Shown here: piece after piece, positions 9,012 to 17,134 of the stretch
Layout of the letters: each line of letters opens with the position of its first letter
Position numbering within the stretch: position 1 is the first letter of the stretch
Assembly: GCA_031460505.1 (NCBI GenBank)
Contig: JAVKTT010000001.1
Span: 434,001-498,000, forward strand
Source: JAAYTL01 sp031460505
GTDB lineage: Bacteria; Bacillota; Clostridia; Tissierellales; Tissierellaceae
Length of the DNA: 64,000 nucleotides
Direction: 5' to 3'
The notes under the pieces: model-generated
Told to the model about the DNA's origin: nothing
Database searches by the model: none
Seen by the model: the letters and a program-made list of their open reading frames with translations, nothing else
Translations under genes and position numbers: made by a program

Positions 9012-9764
9012 CTAAGCAAAACTATTTATTAAGGATTCAACTACTAAGTACCATCCATCAACTAATACAAACAACAATATTTTAAAGGGTAATGAAATCA
9101 TCACCGGCGGTAGCATAAACATTCCCATAGACATCAATATACTTGCTACAACCATATCTATAACTAAAAATGGTATGAATATAAGAAATCCAATACTAAA
9201 TGCCAATCTTAACTCACTTATGGCAAAGGCTGGAACAACTACTGTAAGAGGTAAGTCCATTGGTTCAGCTACATTCTCATTTCCTGAAGCTCTTAAAAAT
9301 AGAGCTAAATCCTTCTCTCTAGTTTCTCTTAGCATAAATTCTTTAATAGGATCTGATGCTCTCTCAAATGCTTCTTCTTGACTAATCTCATCTTCAAGAT
9401 ATGGTGTTACGGACGTGTCCATCACTTCTGTATATACTGGTTGCATAATAAAAAAAGTCAAAAATAAAGCTAAACCTATTAAAAGCTGATTTGGAGGACT
9501 TTGTTGAGTACCCATAGCATTTCTTAAAAATGATAATACTACTATAATTCTAGTAAAGGATGTTGTAAGTATTAAAAATGAAGGAGCTAATGTAAGCACT
9601 GTGAAAATTACAAACAGCTTAACAGTCTCTACGGTTCTTTCTGGACTTTCTTCATTATCAAGTAAAAGCCCTAATGGGTTCGTTGTCTCAGCAAATGTTG
9701 TTTGTGGAATTAATGTCATCAGAATAATTATTGTTATTCCTACGATTAAAAATCTTTTTCCCAA
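9012..9764 (-). CDS. fliP: Flagellar export gate protein FliP
   Basis: A 250-residue export-gate subunit. It has a cleavable-looking N-terminal signal (to about residue 25, TTFAE), then membrane helices with the family signatures LSFLRNAMGTQQSPPNQLL and FLIFIPFLVIDMVVASILMS. It is predicted to start at TTG; the upstream GGGGAAG lies inside the end of fliO, giving an overlap of about 77 nt with that gene. FliP forms a five-subunit ring that opens into the export channel. Function is certain from homology motifs; the start codon is less so. Confidence 0.95.
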   Translation of the reverse strand: MGKRFLIVGITIIILMTLIPQTTFAETTNPLGLLLDNEESPERTVETVKLFVIFTVLTLAPSFLILTTSFTRIIVVLSFLRNAMGTQQSPPNQLLIGLALFLTFFIMQPVYTEVMDTSVTPYLEDEISQEEAFERASDPIKEFMLRETREKDLALFLRASGNENVAEPMDLPLTVVVPAFAISELRLAFSIGFLIFIPFLVIDMVVASILMSMGMFMLPPVMISLPFKILLFVLVDGWYLVVESLINSFA

Positions 9765-10083
9765 TTTTCTTCCCCATTTCTAGATAATAGTCCCTTTCAT
9801 TTCCTATTTCTTCAATCAGCAGGCCCTCTATCTCTTCTCCATCCAATTCTTTTAATATCTGATTATTGTTTTCATTAAAACTCATTAAATAATATTTTCC
9901 ACATATCTCTACAATGCTGATATATGAGTTTTTATTAACTGCTACTCTCTCAACAATTTTAATGGCTTTATTTTTACCTGATATATATTTGTTAAGATAT
10001 TTTAAAACTAGATTAGCAATTAAAATTACTATAATTAATACTATTATTGTTTGAATTATAGAGAAGAAACTTTGGATATCCAT
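9688..10083 (-). CDS. fliO: Flagellar biosynthetic protein FliO (FliZ-like)
   Basis: A 131-residue protein with one N-terminal membrane helix (residues about 8-28) and a small basic cytosolic domain, fitting FliO/FliZ, which assists assembly of the FliP ring. It sits in the conserved position directly before fliP. Its C-terminal tail is Asn-rich (NRRNNNNYSDD) and is read from the same DNA as the fliP signal peptide in another frame; either the long overlap is real or a shorter ancestral FliO was extended. FliO is poorly conserved, so the call leans on topology and position. Confidence 0.8.
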   Translation of the reverse strand: MDIQSFFSIIQTIIVLIIVILIANLVLKYLNKYISGKNKAIKIVERVAVNKNSYISIVEICGKYYLMSFNENNNQILKELDGEEIEGLLIEEIGNERDYYLEMGKKIGKKIFNRRNNNNYSDDINSTNNIC

Positions 10084-10095
10084 ATATATACTCCT

Positions 10096-10545
10096 TTACT
10101 GTACGATAATATCTGTAATATAAATATCTTCTATTGCCATTACTTTAAGAGAAGAGTTGATATCATCTTTTATATCAGATTTAATTTTTGAAACACTGTC
10201 ATCATTTAATAGTTCACTAGCTGTTTTTTCTCTTAAGTTAGTAATCACTAGATCCCTAATTTTGTTAATATTCGAGTTAATTTCAGTTCCATATTTCTCA
10301 TCTGTATACATTAATGCTATATTTATCTTTAAGTAATTATTGGCTGTTGTATCAGACTTTAGATTAACTATAAATTCATCTAAAGGAATTGTATATTCAC
10401 CATTGGATTTAAATATTGTTGTTATACTAGGCATCTGTTGATCTGAAATTAGCAAATACCCAATCCCTACTACTAAAACTAGGATCGCAGCTAACAAAGC
10501 AATAATTACAATTTTGTCTACATTTCTTTTTTCTTTAATTTCCAT
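10096..10545 (-). CDS. fliL: Flagellar basal body-associated protein FliL
   Basis: A 149-residue membrane protein with one helix at residues about 12-32 and an extracellular domain ending in EDIYITDIIVQ, the typical FliL end. It contains the PLDEFIVNLKSD motif of the family. FliL rings the stator units and supports torque. It overlaps motB by one base (stop/start overlap) and so is translationally coupled to it. In related operons fliM and fliN/fliY follow here; in this genome they are instead placed with the chemotaxis genes. Confidence 0.93.
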   Translation of the reverse strand: MEIKEKRNVDKIVIIALLAAILVLVVGIGYLLISDQQMPSITTIFKSNGEYTIPLDEFIVNLKSDTTANNYLKINIALMYTDEKYGTEINSNINKIRDLVITNLREKTASELLNDDSVSKIKSDIKDDINSSLKVMAIEDIYITDIIVQ

Positions 10546-11252
10546 TAACTATCACTTTCCTCATCAAATATTATCAATATATTAACTCGTCTATTGCTAG
10601 CACGATTTTCTATACTATCATTTGGTACTATAGGACTATATTCACCATAGCCTACAGCTGATAATCTTTTTGGATCTATATTTTCTACTTCTGCCAAATG
10701 CCGAACTACAGAAACAGCTCTAGCTGTAGAGAGTTCCCAGTTTGTAGGATATCTTGGGCTTGACATTGGTACATCATCTGTATATCCTTCAATGACTAGC
10801 TCGTTATCAAAATCATTTATTAAACCTTTTAATTGCTTCAAGACTTCAATTCCTTCAGGCTTTAAAGATGCACTTCCCGGTTCAAATAAGATAGCATCTT
10901 TCATTTCAACGAAAACACCCTTTGTATTCATACTTACCGAAACATTGGATCCTAAATTCTCATTTTCCAAGTACTCAGATACTTTGTTATACATTTGCTC
11001 ATTTCGCATGAGTTCTTCTGAAAATTCTACTATAGTATCTTGATTATTTAATATGGAATTATTATTTGAACCTGATAATACAGATTGAAAGGAGGTAGCT
11101 ACATTATCGAACTTATCAGCACTTATACTAGACATAGAGAACAACAATATAAAAAATGTTAGAAGCAGTGACATCAAATCCGAGAAGGTGGTTATCCATG
11201 CTGGACCACCTCCACCACTATTTTCGGTTTGTCTTCTTCTCCTTCTACTCAT
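10545..11252 (-). CDS. motB: Flagellar stator protein MotB
   Basis: A 235-residue stator subunit. A single membrane helix near the N-terminus contains WITTFSDLMSLLLTFFILLF with the proton- or sodium-binding Asp, and the C-terminal OmpA-like peptidoglycan-binding domain has EGYTDDVP, NWELSTARA and NRRVNILI. It anchors the stator to the wall and passes ions with MotA. It overlaps motA by eight bases. Whether it uses H+ or Na+ cannot be told from the sequence. Confidence 0.96.
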   Translation of the reverse strand: MSRRRRRQTENSGGGGPAWITTFSDLMSLLLTFFILLFSMSSISADKFDNVATSFQSVLSGSNNNSILNNQDTIVEFSEELMRNEQMYNKVSEYLENENLGSNVSVSMNTKGVFVEMKDAILFEPGSASLKPEGIEVLKQLKGLINDFDNELVIEGYTDDVPMSSPRYPTNWELSTARAVSVVRHLAEVENIDPKRLSAVGYGEYSPIVPNDSIENRASNRRVNILIIFDEESDS

Positions 11253-12051
11253 AACTTCTAGCCTCTTTTAAATGCTCAGGATTGTTTTCTAGAGAAACTC
11301 TTTCCACAGGAGAAAGATATGTTATGAGCTTCTCTTCGATTAATCTAGGATTGCTACCTGCTTGTATTTCAAGTATGCCATCTATAATTAATTCACCAGT
11401 ATATATTTCCTCATCTGTTTGGTATTGTAAGTTTGATGCAATAGGTAGAAATAGTAAGTTTGCAGCCAGACTTCCGTAAAAGGTAGTAATAAGAGCTGTA
11501 GCCATTCCCGTACCTATTGAACTTGGATCATCAAGTCTTGATAACATGATGATAAGGCCTATTAATGTCCCTAACATACCAAATCCTGGTGCAAGCTCTC
11601 CCCATTTATTAAATACATCTTGTCCAATTCTATGTCTTCTTTCTATTGAATCTAGTTCTAATTCTAGGATTCCTCTTATTCTATCAGGCTCAACACCATC
11701 TACTACCATCTGTAAACCAGTTGTTAACAGCTCATTATTTAATTCAGCTATATCATCTTCCAATGATAATAATCCATTCTGTCTTGCTTTATTAGATAAA
11801 TCTACAAATAATTGGATAATGCTTACCCTATCATCCTTAGGCATAAATACCAGCGTCTTTAATACACTTGGAATTTTAACTATGGATTTAAACGGAATAC
11901 TAATCAATAAGGCACAGAAGGAGCCTACAAATGTTATCAATATAGATGGTATATCAATAAAACTTACATCTTCTCCAGCTGTTTTTATTGACCATATTAT
12001 CACAATCAATCCAGCGATTAGCCCTATTGTAGGCCAAATGTTTCTTTTCAT
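11245..12051 (-). CDS. motA: Flagellar stator protein MotA
   Basis: A 268-residue membrane protein of the MotA/TolQ/ExbB family with four helices; the segment GELAPGFGMLGTLIGLIIML and the following DPSSIGTGMATALITTFYGS are diagnostic for the ion-channel helices. With MotB it forms the torque-generating stator. It overlaps flbD by four bases and motB by eight. Length and gene order are standard for Clostridia. Confidence 0.96.
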   Translation of the reverse strand: MKRNIWPTIGLIAGLIVIIWSIKTAGEDVSFIDIPSILITFVGSFCALLISIPFKSIVKIPSVLKTLVFMPKDDRVSIIQLFVDLSNKARQNGLLSLEDDIAELNNELLTTGLQMVVDGVEPDRIRGILELELDSIERRHRIGQDVFNKWGELAPGFGMLGTLIGLIIMLSRLDDPSSIGTGMATALITTFYGSLAANLLFLPIASNLQYQTDEEIYTGELIIDGILEIQAGSNPRLIEEKLITYLSPVERVSLENNPEHLKEARSYE

Positions 12052-12251
12052 TTTACTCCCTCCGGTAAATTAATAAATATATTTCTCTTATAAGCAATTA
12101 TCTTTTCTATTATCTCTTCTGTTTTGTCAGTTACTCTTAATGTCTTCCCATCTGTTAGCGTAATGATTGTGTCATGAGCTTGATCTATTCTATAAATTAA
12201 ATCACTGTTTAAACAAAATTCTTTATTATTTATTGAAGTAAGTATTATCAT
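12048..12251 (-). CDS. flbD: FlbD family flagellar protein
   Basis: A 67-residue protein of the small FlbD family commonly found between flgE and motA in Firmicutes and spirochaetes. It contains the family pattern NNKEFCLNSDLIYRI near the start and DGKTLRVTDKTEEIIEKI in the middle. Its molecular role is not well established; it is often considered swarming- or hook-related. It overlaps motA by four bases and follows flgE after 25 nt. Confidence 0.85.
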   Translation of the reverse strand: MIILTSINNKEFCLNSDLIYRIDQAHDTIITLTDGKTLRVTDKTEEIIEKIIAYKRNIFINLPEGVK

Positions 12252-12276
12252 ATTAAATACCTTCTTTTTTTAATTA

Positions 12277-13149
12277 TTATCTCTTAAGATTGATTAACTC
12301 CTGTAGCATTTCGTCTGATGTTGTTATACTTCTAGAGTTCGCTTGATATGCTCTACTTGTAACTATCATCTCTGTAAATTCATTGGCTAAGTCTACATTA
12401 CTCATTTCTAAGTAGCCTTGGCGGATAATACCAAATCCATTATTGCCTGATGTTCCTGAAACAGGAGTACCAGAGTTATTGGTTTGTCTATAGTTATTGC
12501 CACCTGTTTTTTCTAGTCCTTCTGGATTAGAGAATCTTGTTAGTACGATTTGACCTATAGTAACAGGCGTTGCAATGTTTTCGTATTTTGCAGTTATAGT
12601 TCCAGAGGAATCGATATAGTAACTTTCCAGTTCTCTATCTGGGTTAGAATAACTTGGATGATTATTTGGTATTTCCAATGCCTTTAAACTACCTGTATTC
12701 AAGGCACCACCAAAGGTATCTGGCATATATCCCATAAGTGTGTCTCCACTTGCATTGACAAGATTCCCAACATTATCTTTGTAAAAGGCTCCATCTCTTG
12801 TATAATTTACGTTATTTGTAGATCCATTTGGAGATACTGTAAAGAATCCTTCACCTTCTATTGCAAAGTCTAAGTCCCTATTAGTAGGTTGCATTGCTCC
12901 ACCTGTCATTATTGTATCTATGGATCCTACCCTAACTCCTAACCCTATCTGTTGAGAGTTTACTCCTCCCAATCCATTTGCAGAAGCCCCTTGTGCATTT
13001 GATATAGTTTGACTTAGCATATCTTGGAATTTAGCTCTACCAGATTTAAAACCTGTAGTATTTACATTGGCTATATTATTTGATATTACGTCCATTTTAG
13101 TTTGAAAACTTCTCATACCACTTACACCTGAATATAACGATCTTAACAT
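12277..13149 (-). CDS. flgE: Flagellar hook protein FlgE
   Basis: A 290-residue hook-family protein starting MLRSLYSGVSGMRSFQTKMD with SNNIANVNTTGFKSGRAKFQ and ending in LSNVDLANEFTEMIVTSRAYQANSRS, the paired rod-hook termini. Its middle part is short compared with enterobacterial FlgE (about 400), as in Bacillus where the corresponding protein is about 260; it probably lacks an extra outer domain. Position after flgD and before flbD-motA supports hook rather than rod. The ATG has an AGGAGG SD. Confidence 0.9.
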   Translation of the reverse strand: MLRSLYSGVSGMRSFQTKMDVISNNIANVNTTGFKSGRAKFQDMLSQTISNAQGASANGLGGVNSQQIGLGVRVGSIDTIMTGGAMQPTNRDLDFAIEGEGFFTVSPNGSTNNVNYTRDGAFYKDNVGNLVNASGDTLMGYMPDTFGGALNTGSLKALEIPNNHPSYSNPDRELESYYIDSSGTITAKYENIATPVTIGQIVLTRFSNPEGLEKTGGNNYRQTNNSGTPVSGTSGNNGFGIIRQGYLEMSNVDLANEFTEMIVTSRAYQANSRSITTSDEMLQELINLKR

Positions 13150-13220
13150 TTGTATTCCTCCTAAATTGTACTCCGCATCTGTCAGTCAGCGGGTCAATGG
13201 CTTCCCTTAGGTCCAGCCTC
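13150..13220. other. G+C-richer spacer between the FlgD-linked gene and flgE
   Basis: A 71-nt gap whose central part is clearly richer in G+C than its surroundings. It contains two weak inverted repeats (GGCT with AGCC and CCGC with GCGG). It shares CTCCGCA with the odd spacer at 15300-15346. It may be a remnant of a small mobile repeat; no gene is visible. Confidence 0.35.
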
Positions 13221-13589
13221 TTATTTTATTAATATTGCACTATCAATATTTGTTACAACTTCCATTTCTCTATTTCCCATTGCAGTTATAATGGTTCTAT
13301 TGTTTATACTTGCTATAAATGCCATATCCTTATATAACATAAGGCTTTCTTTAGCACCTTTTTCCTCTAACTTGTCCATTCCTTGGCTAATGAGATTCAT
13401 ATCTTGCTCTTGTAAACTAATTCCTCTTTCAATCATCCTTTGCTGAGCATGTCCAGATATTTTAATTGGATTTTTTGTCTTTGTTGTCTCATCTAATACC
13501 TTTTTAAAATCTGTACCAATATTTTGGTGGTTGTTCACCTTAGTAGGAGTCGTAGGTAATAGATGACCTCTCTCTATTCTAAAACTCAT
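13221..13589 (-). CDS. Small FlgD-linked flagellar operon protein (TIGR02530-type)
   Basis: A 122-residue soluble protein between flgD and flgE. It has the family core FKKVLDETT, followed by KISGHAQQRMIERGISL and later GAKESLMLYKDMAFIASINNRTIITAM, recognisable as the conserved flagellar-operon protein found next to flgD in Firmicutes. A role in hook assembly or its control is suggested by position but not established. It overlaps flgD by four bases and its SD lies in the flgD end. Confidence 0.8.
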   Translation of the reverse strand: MSFRIERGHLLPTTPTKVNNHQNIGTDFKKVLDETTKTKNPIKISGHAQQRMIERGISLQEQDMNLISQGMDKLEEKGAKESLMLYKDMAFIASINNRTIITAMGNREMEVVTNIDSAILIK

Positions 13590-14017
13590 TTACTCACCTC
13601 TGGATTAGTCACTTCAAGTATTGAACCTAGATTGTAGCTTTTGTCATTCACTTGAATTACTGCATAGCCATTTTCAAACTTTACTTTATCAACGATACCT
13701 GTTATTTCTTCTTCCCCATCCATTACAGTCACTTCTTTTCCGATTAAACTGAATGTATATTGTTGTTGATTCATAAGTGATAGTACATTTAAATTCTCTA
13801 TAATTTCTCCCATTTGCTCCAATGAAGTAAACTGGGCCATCTGAGAAAGATAATCTGTTTTGCTTCCTCCACTGTCACCGCCACCAAAAGGGGTCTGATT
13901 CTTTATTTCTGCAGCCATTATCTGGAGAAAATCATTTACTGATAAATCTTTACTCCCAGCGTTTTTAGATGTGTTGTCTACGCCAAGGGTACTTGCTGCA
14001 TAATTTCTTATTTCCAT
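13586..14017 (-). CDS. flgD: Flagellar hook cap / assembly protein FlgD
   Basis: A 143-residue protein with the conserved FlgD N-terminal core: NDFLQIMAAEIKNQTPF and SQMAQFTSLEQM. It lacks the long C-terminal FLN/tudor domains of enterobacterial FlgD (about 230 residues), which is common in Firmicutes. It caps the growing hook and scaffolds FlgE assembly. It follows fliK by 13 nt and overlaps the next gene by four bases. Confidence 0.93.
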   Translation of the reverse strand: MEIRNYAASTLGVDNTSKNAGSKDLSVNDFLQIMAAEIKNQTPFGGGDSGGSKTDYLSQMAQFTSLEQMGEIIENLNVLSLMNQQQYTFSLIGKEVTVMDGEEEITGIVDKVKFENGYAVIQVNDKSYNLGSILEVTNPEVSK

Positions 14018-14030
14018 GGTTCTTCCCTCC

Positions 14031-15248
14031 TTAGGCCAATATATTTAGTCTGTTTGTCCCATAAATATACTCTTCATTATATATAATGCTTGATATAGAT
14101 GAATTGTTTAAACCCAATATTTCTACATATTTTTTAAAAGGATTTTTATTAGTATTCTGATGATTTCTTGAACCTGATTGACTATTTGTATTAAAATTCA
14201 GATCTACATCTAGTCTTTCTAAATGGATGTCCTGTCTTATAAGTTTGTCACTTAGCTGATTAATATGTGTGTTAAATAGCTCTCTAACCTGCTCATTTTC
14301 AACTACTATCTTAGCTACTAACTTACCCTCTTCCATCTTCAAAGTTACATCTATATGTCCAAGTTCTTCAGGATATAGCTTAACTTTCATGGATTTATCT
14401 TCACCATTAACATTTAAATCCATGAGCTCTATAAATGCATCATTTACTTTCTGAATATTATCATTGAAGTCAATGTCACTTGATGTAGTTAACTCAGGTC
14501 TAAAACTACTTGTGTCTACTCTTCTAAGTGTATTATTTTGTAAATCTACATTAGACAAATCAATTGTTTCTCTTGAGTCTTTGCTTGTTACATCTTCTGA
14601 TTTTAAGTAAGTAGACATTAGTTTAGAATTTGCTTCCATTGATATGTCTTTGTTGCTTTCTTCATTTAATTGGATATCTTCTAGATTTACATTATACTTT
14701 TCATTATTTAGATTACTTTTAAAACTAGTTTTAAAGGTATCAAAATATCTATCCTCTTTATTGATCACTGGGTGTTTATTTTCCATAGATTCACTATCAA
14801 CTTCAACTAACAAGTCTTTAACCATATCAGATTTCACTTCACTTGCTAAGTCTTGATTTTGAACTATATTTTCGATACTATCCATATTTTCTACTGATAT
14901 TGTATTTGCGTTTTCTATGCCAAGTTCTAAATCAACCTTGTCAATTATAGAAGATATATCTTGTTCTAGACTTTCACTCTGTGTTAAATTCCACAGGGTA
15001 TTCATTGGATTAAAAAGTAAATCTTCTTCTTCCTCATCATCAGGAGTCTGTGTATGGTCTAGTGATTCAGCCAAATCTGATATGTTAACTAAATCCGAAA
15101 TACTCTCACCCTCTAAGTTTAATAATCCTTTTAGCTGATTACCTGTTGTCTGAGCTAATATTTGAGAAAAAACATCTCCTATTTCCTTTACCTTTGTTAA
15201 GCCTGGTATATTTTGTCCATTTGTAATTTGTAGACTTTTTATCTCCAT
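14031..15248 (-). CDS. fliK: Flagellar hook-length control protein FliK
   Basis: About 405 residues from MEIKSLQITNG; this start is chosen because AAGGAGGTGA lies just upstream, inside the longer open frame that begins at 15266. The N-terminal two thirds are low-complexity, acidic and Asn/Ser-rich, as expected for a molecular ruler; the C-terminal domain has VKLYPEELGHIDVTLKMEEGKLVAKI (shown here only in part: KLYPEELGHIDV) and ENEQVRELFNTHINQL, the hallmark of FliK. It measures hook length and triggers the FlhB switch. Confidence 0.9.
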   Translation of the reverse strand: MEIKSLQITNGQNIPGLTKVKEIGDVFSQILAQTTGNQLKGLLNLEGESISDLVNISDLAESLDHTQTPDDEEEEDLLFNPMNTLWNLTQSESLEQDISSIIDKVDLELGIENANTISVENMDSIENIVQNQDLASEVKSDMVKDLLVEVDSESMENKHPVINKEDRYFDTFKTSFKSNLNNEKYNVNLEDIQLNEESNKDISMEANSKLMSTYLKSEDVTSKDSRETIDLSNVDLQNNTLRRVDTSSFRPELTTSSDIDFNDNIQKVNDAFIELMDLNVNGEDKSMKVKLYPEELGHIDVTLKMEEGKLVAKIVVENEQVRELFNTHINQLSDKLIRQDIHLERLDVDLNFNTNSQSGSRNHQNTNKNPFKKYVEILGLNNSSISSIIYNEEYIYGTNRLNILA

Positions 15249-15266
15249 TGTTTTCACCTCCTTCAA

Positions 15267-15346
15267 TTTATTTAGACTTCAAGATACTTCACCAACCTTA
15301 ATGCGCTCCGCAGGTAATATAATAGGGAGTGCCCCAGGGTATACGT
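15267..15346. other. Unusual spacer between fliK and fliJ
   Basis: An 80-nt gap that is richer in G+C than the flanking genes. It includes a near-palindrome (TGCGCTCCGCA, 15302-15312) and one arm of the inverted repeat TGCCCCA/TGGGGCA (15330-15336 with 15365-15371). The inverted repeat encloses repeat copy B and reaches into the fliJ 3' end. A related string, GGGAGTGCCCAGG, occurs at 46163-46175. Confidence 0.4.
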
Positions 15347-15358
15347 TCAGGATGACAG
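15342..15358 (-). repeat. Short interspersed repeat, copy B (forms the fliJ stop)
   Basis: Seventeen bases, TACGTTCAGGATGACAG, identical to part of copy A at 2467-2483. The fliJ reading frame enters it and terminates at the TGA within it, so the last residues of FliJ are encoded by the repeat. Flanked by the 7-bp inverted repeat TGCCCCA/TGGGGCA. Confidence 0.7.
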
Positions 15359-15793
15359 GTTGAGTGGGGCAGCGCCATACTTAAGTACTGCCATTTCATC
15401 TAATTCTTTCTGTTCTTTATATATCAGTTCTTCTTTATATGAAATATAGTCTTTTTCTTTTAGCTTCTCCATAATCTTTCTATTTTTCTGTGCTTCTAAT
15501 AGCTCAAGTCTTAACTTTTCAAGTTCAGTATTTGTTTTATCAATTAAATCCAGTTGTTGTTCAATCTTTCGTTCTACTGATTGTTTATAGGAATATTGGT
15601 GTTTTAAATCATGGATATTCCTTAACTTGAGGACTTTTTTCTTAATATTTTCATCTTCTAACATTAGATTATTTAAAGCAGTCTTTTGATACTGTAACTC
15701 ACTTTGAAGTATAGAAAAACTTTTAGCTACGATTTTTTCGTTATCAACTCTCCACTCTAGTACTTTTTCTAAAGAAAACTTATATGCTCCCAA
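15347..15793 (-). CDS. fliJ: Flagellar export chaperone/stalk protein FliJ
   Basis: A 148-residue, highly charged, almost entirely coiled-coil protein (FSLEKVLEWRVDNEKIVAKSF at the start), fitting FliJ, the central stalk in the FliI ATPase ring that drives export. It follows fliI by 26 nt and precedes fliK, the standard place. The extreme C-terminus (GAAPLNLSS) is unlike FliJ and comes from an inserted short repeat that supplies the stop codon, so the natural tail may have been replaced. Confidence 0.88.
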   Translation of the reverse strand: MGAYKFSLEKVLEWRVDNEKIVAKSFSILQSELQYQKTALNNLMLEDENIKKKVLKLRNIHDLKHQYSYKQSVERKIEQQLDLIDKTNTELEKLRLELLEAQKNRKIMEKLKEKDYISYKEELIYKEQKELDEMAVLKYGAAPLNLSS

Positions 15794-15819
15794 ATATAAT
15801 CCCCCTGCTTCTTAATTTT

Positions 15820-17130
15820 CTATTGAAATATACCTTTAAGTATTTCTATGGTTTTTTCTTGTGTGAATCTTTCGTTGATGCCTTGTTTTAAAAAATCTTT
15901 AATTGATCCATTTAATTTAACCGCATTATCCAAAATTGGATTGCTACCTGCTTTGTATGCCCCAACATTAATTAAATCCTTAGAATTTTCATATACTGCT
16001 AAGTTCTCTTTAACCTTACCAGAAAGTAAATAATGCTCTTCATCTACAATATCCTTCATAATTCTACTTACACTATTTTGAATATCTATGGCTGGAAAGT
16101 GATTCTCTGCTGCAATCTTTCTTGACAATATAATATGGCCATCTAATATCCCACGGACTGCATCTGCTATTGGTTCATTCATATCGTCACCTTCTACTAG
16201 TACTGTATAAAAGGCTGTTATAGATCCAGATTCAGACATTCCACTTCTTTCTAATAGCTTAGGTAACATTGCAAATACAGAAGGTGTATATCCTCTAGTA
16301 GTTGGTGGTTCTCCAGTAGCAAGTCCTATCTCACGTTGAGCCATTGCAAATCTAGTTACTGAATCCATCATGAGTACTACCTTTTTACCTTGATCCCTAA
16401 AGAATTCAGCTATAGCAGTAGCCACAAATGCTCCCTTAAGTCTAACTAAAGGTGGTTGATCAGATGTTGCACATACTACTACGGATTTCTTATAGCCCTC
16501 AGGTCCCAAATCACCTTCAATAAATTCTAGAACTTCTCTACCTCTTTCCCCTATGAGTCCAATGACTATTACGTCTGCTTCACAATATCTGGCAATCATT
16601 CCTAATAAGGTACTCTTACCTACACCACTTCCTGCGAATATACCTATCCTCTGACCTTCTCCACAAGTAAGTATTCCATCTATGGCCTTAACTCCAGTAC
16701 TCATTACATTTTCAATTTTTCTTCTACTGAAGGGGTTTGGTGGAGCTCTATTAACGTCGTATAATTTACCTTCACTTAGAGTCTGTCTATCTATGGGATT
16801 ACCAAGTCCATCAAGGGTGTTTCCTAATAAATCATCATTTATGTTTATTTTTAATGAGTGACCTGTAGGTTTTACTAAACATCCTGGTCCGATGCCTTGA
16901 AGCTCACCTAAAGGCATCAATAACACTGAATCATTTTGAAAACCAACTACTTCAGCCAAGACTGTCTCTTTTGAAGAATTTATGATTATCTCACAAACTT
17001 CTCCTACAAAAACCTCTAAACCTTCTACTCTAATGATTAATCCTATTACTTGGGTTACCTTACCTAATTTGGTGTAATGTTTTTCATTTTTTATTATGTT
17101 TTCGTATTTATCAAAGGGTATATTAATCAA
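15820..17130 (-). CDS. fliI: Flagellar export ATPase FliI
   Basis: A 436-residue F1-type ATPase. Walker A is GSGVGKSTL near residue 170, Walker B is VVLMMDSVTRFAMAQRE, and GEPPTTRGYTPSVFAMLPKL matches the FliI/SctN signature. It forms a hexamer under the export gate and unfolds substrates with FliJ as stalk and FliH as regulator. It follows fliH by four bases. Confidence 0.97.
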   Translation of the reverse strand: MINIPFDKYENIIKNEKHYTKLGKVTQVIGLIIRVEGLEVFVGEVCEIIINSSKETVLAEVVGFQNDSVLLMPLGELQGIGPGCLVKPTGHSLKININDDLLGNTLDGLGNPIDRQTLSEGKLYDVNRAPPNPFSRRKIENVMSTGVKAIDGILTCGEGQRIGIFAGSGVGKSTLLGMIARYCEADVIVIGLIGERGREVLEFIEGDLGPEGYKKSVVVCATSDQPPLVRLKGAFVATAIAEFFRDQGKKVVLMMDSVTRFAMAQREIGLATGEPPTTRGYTPSVFAMLPKLLERSGMSESGSITAFYTVLVEGDDMNEPIADAVRGILDGHIILSRKIAAENHFPAIDIQNSVSRIMKDIVDEEHYLLSGKVKENLAVYENSKDLINVGAYKAGSNPILDNAVKLNGSIKDFLKQGINERFTQEKTIEILKGIFQ

Positions 17131-17134
17131 ATAA

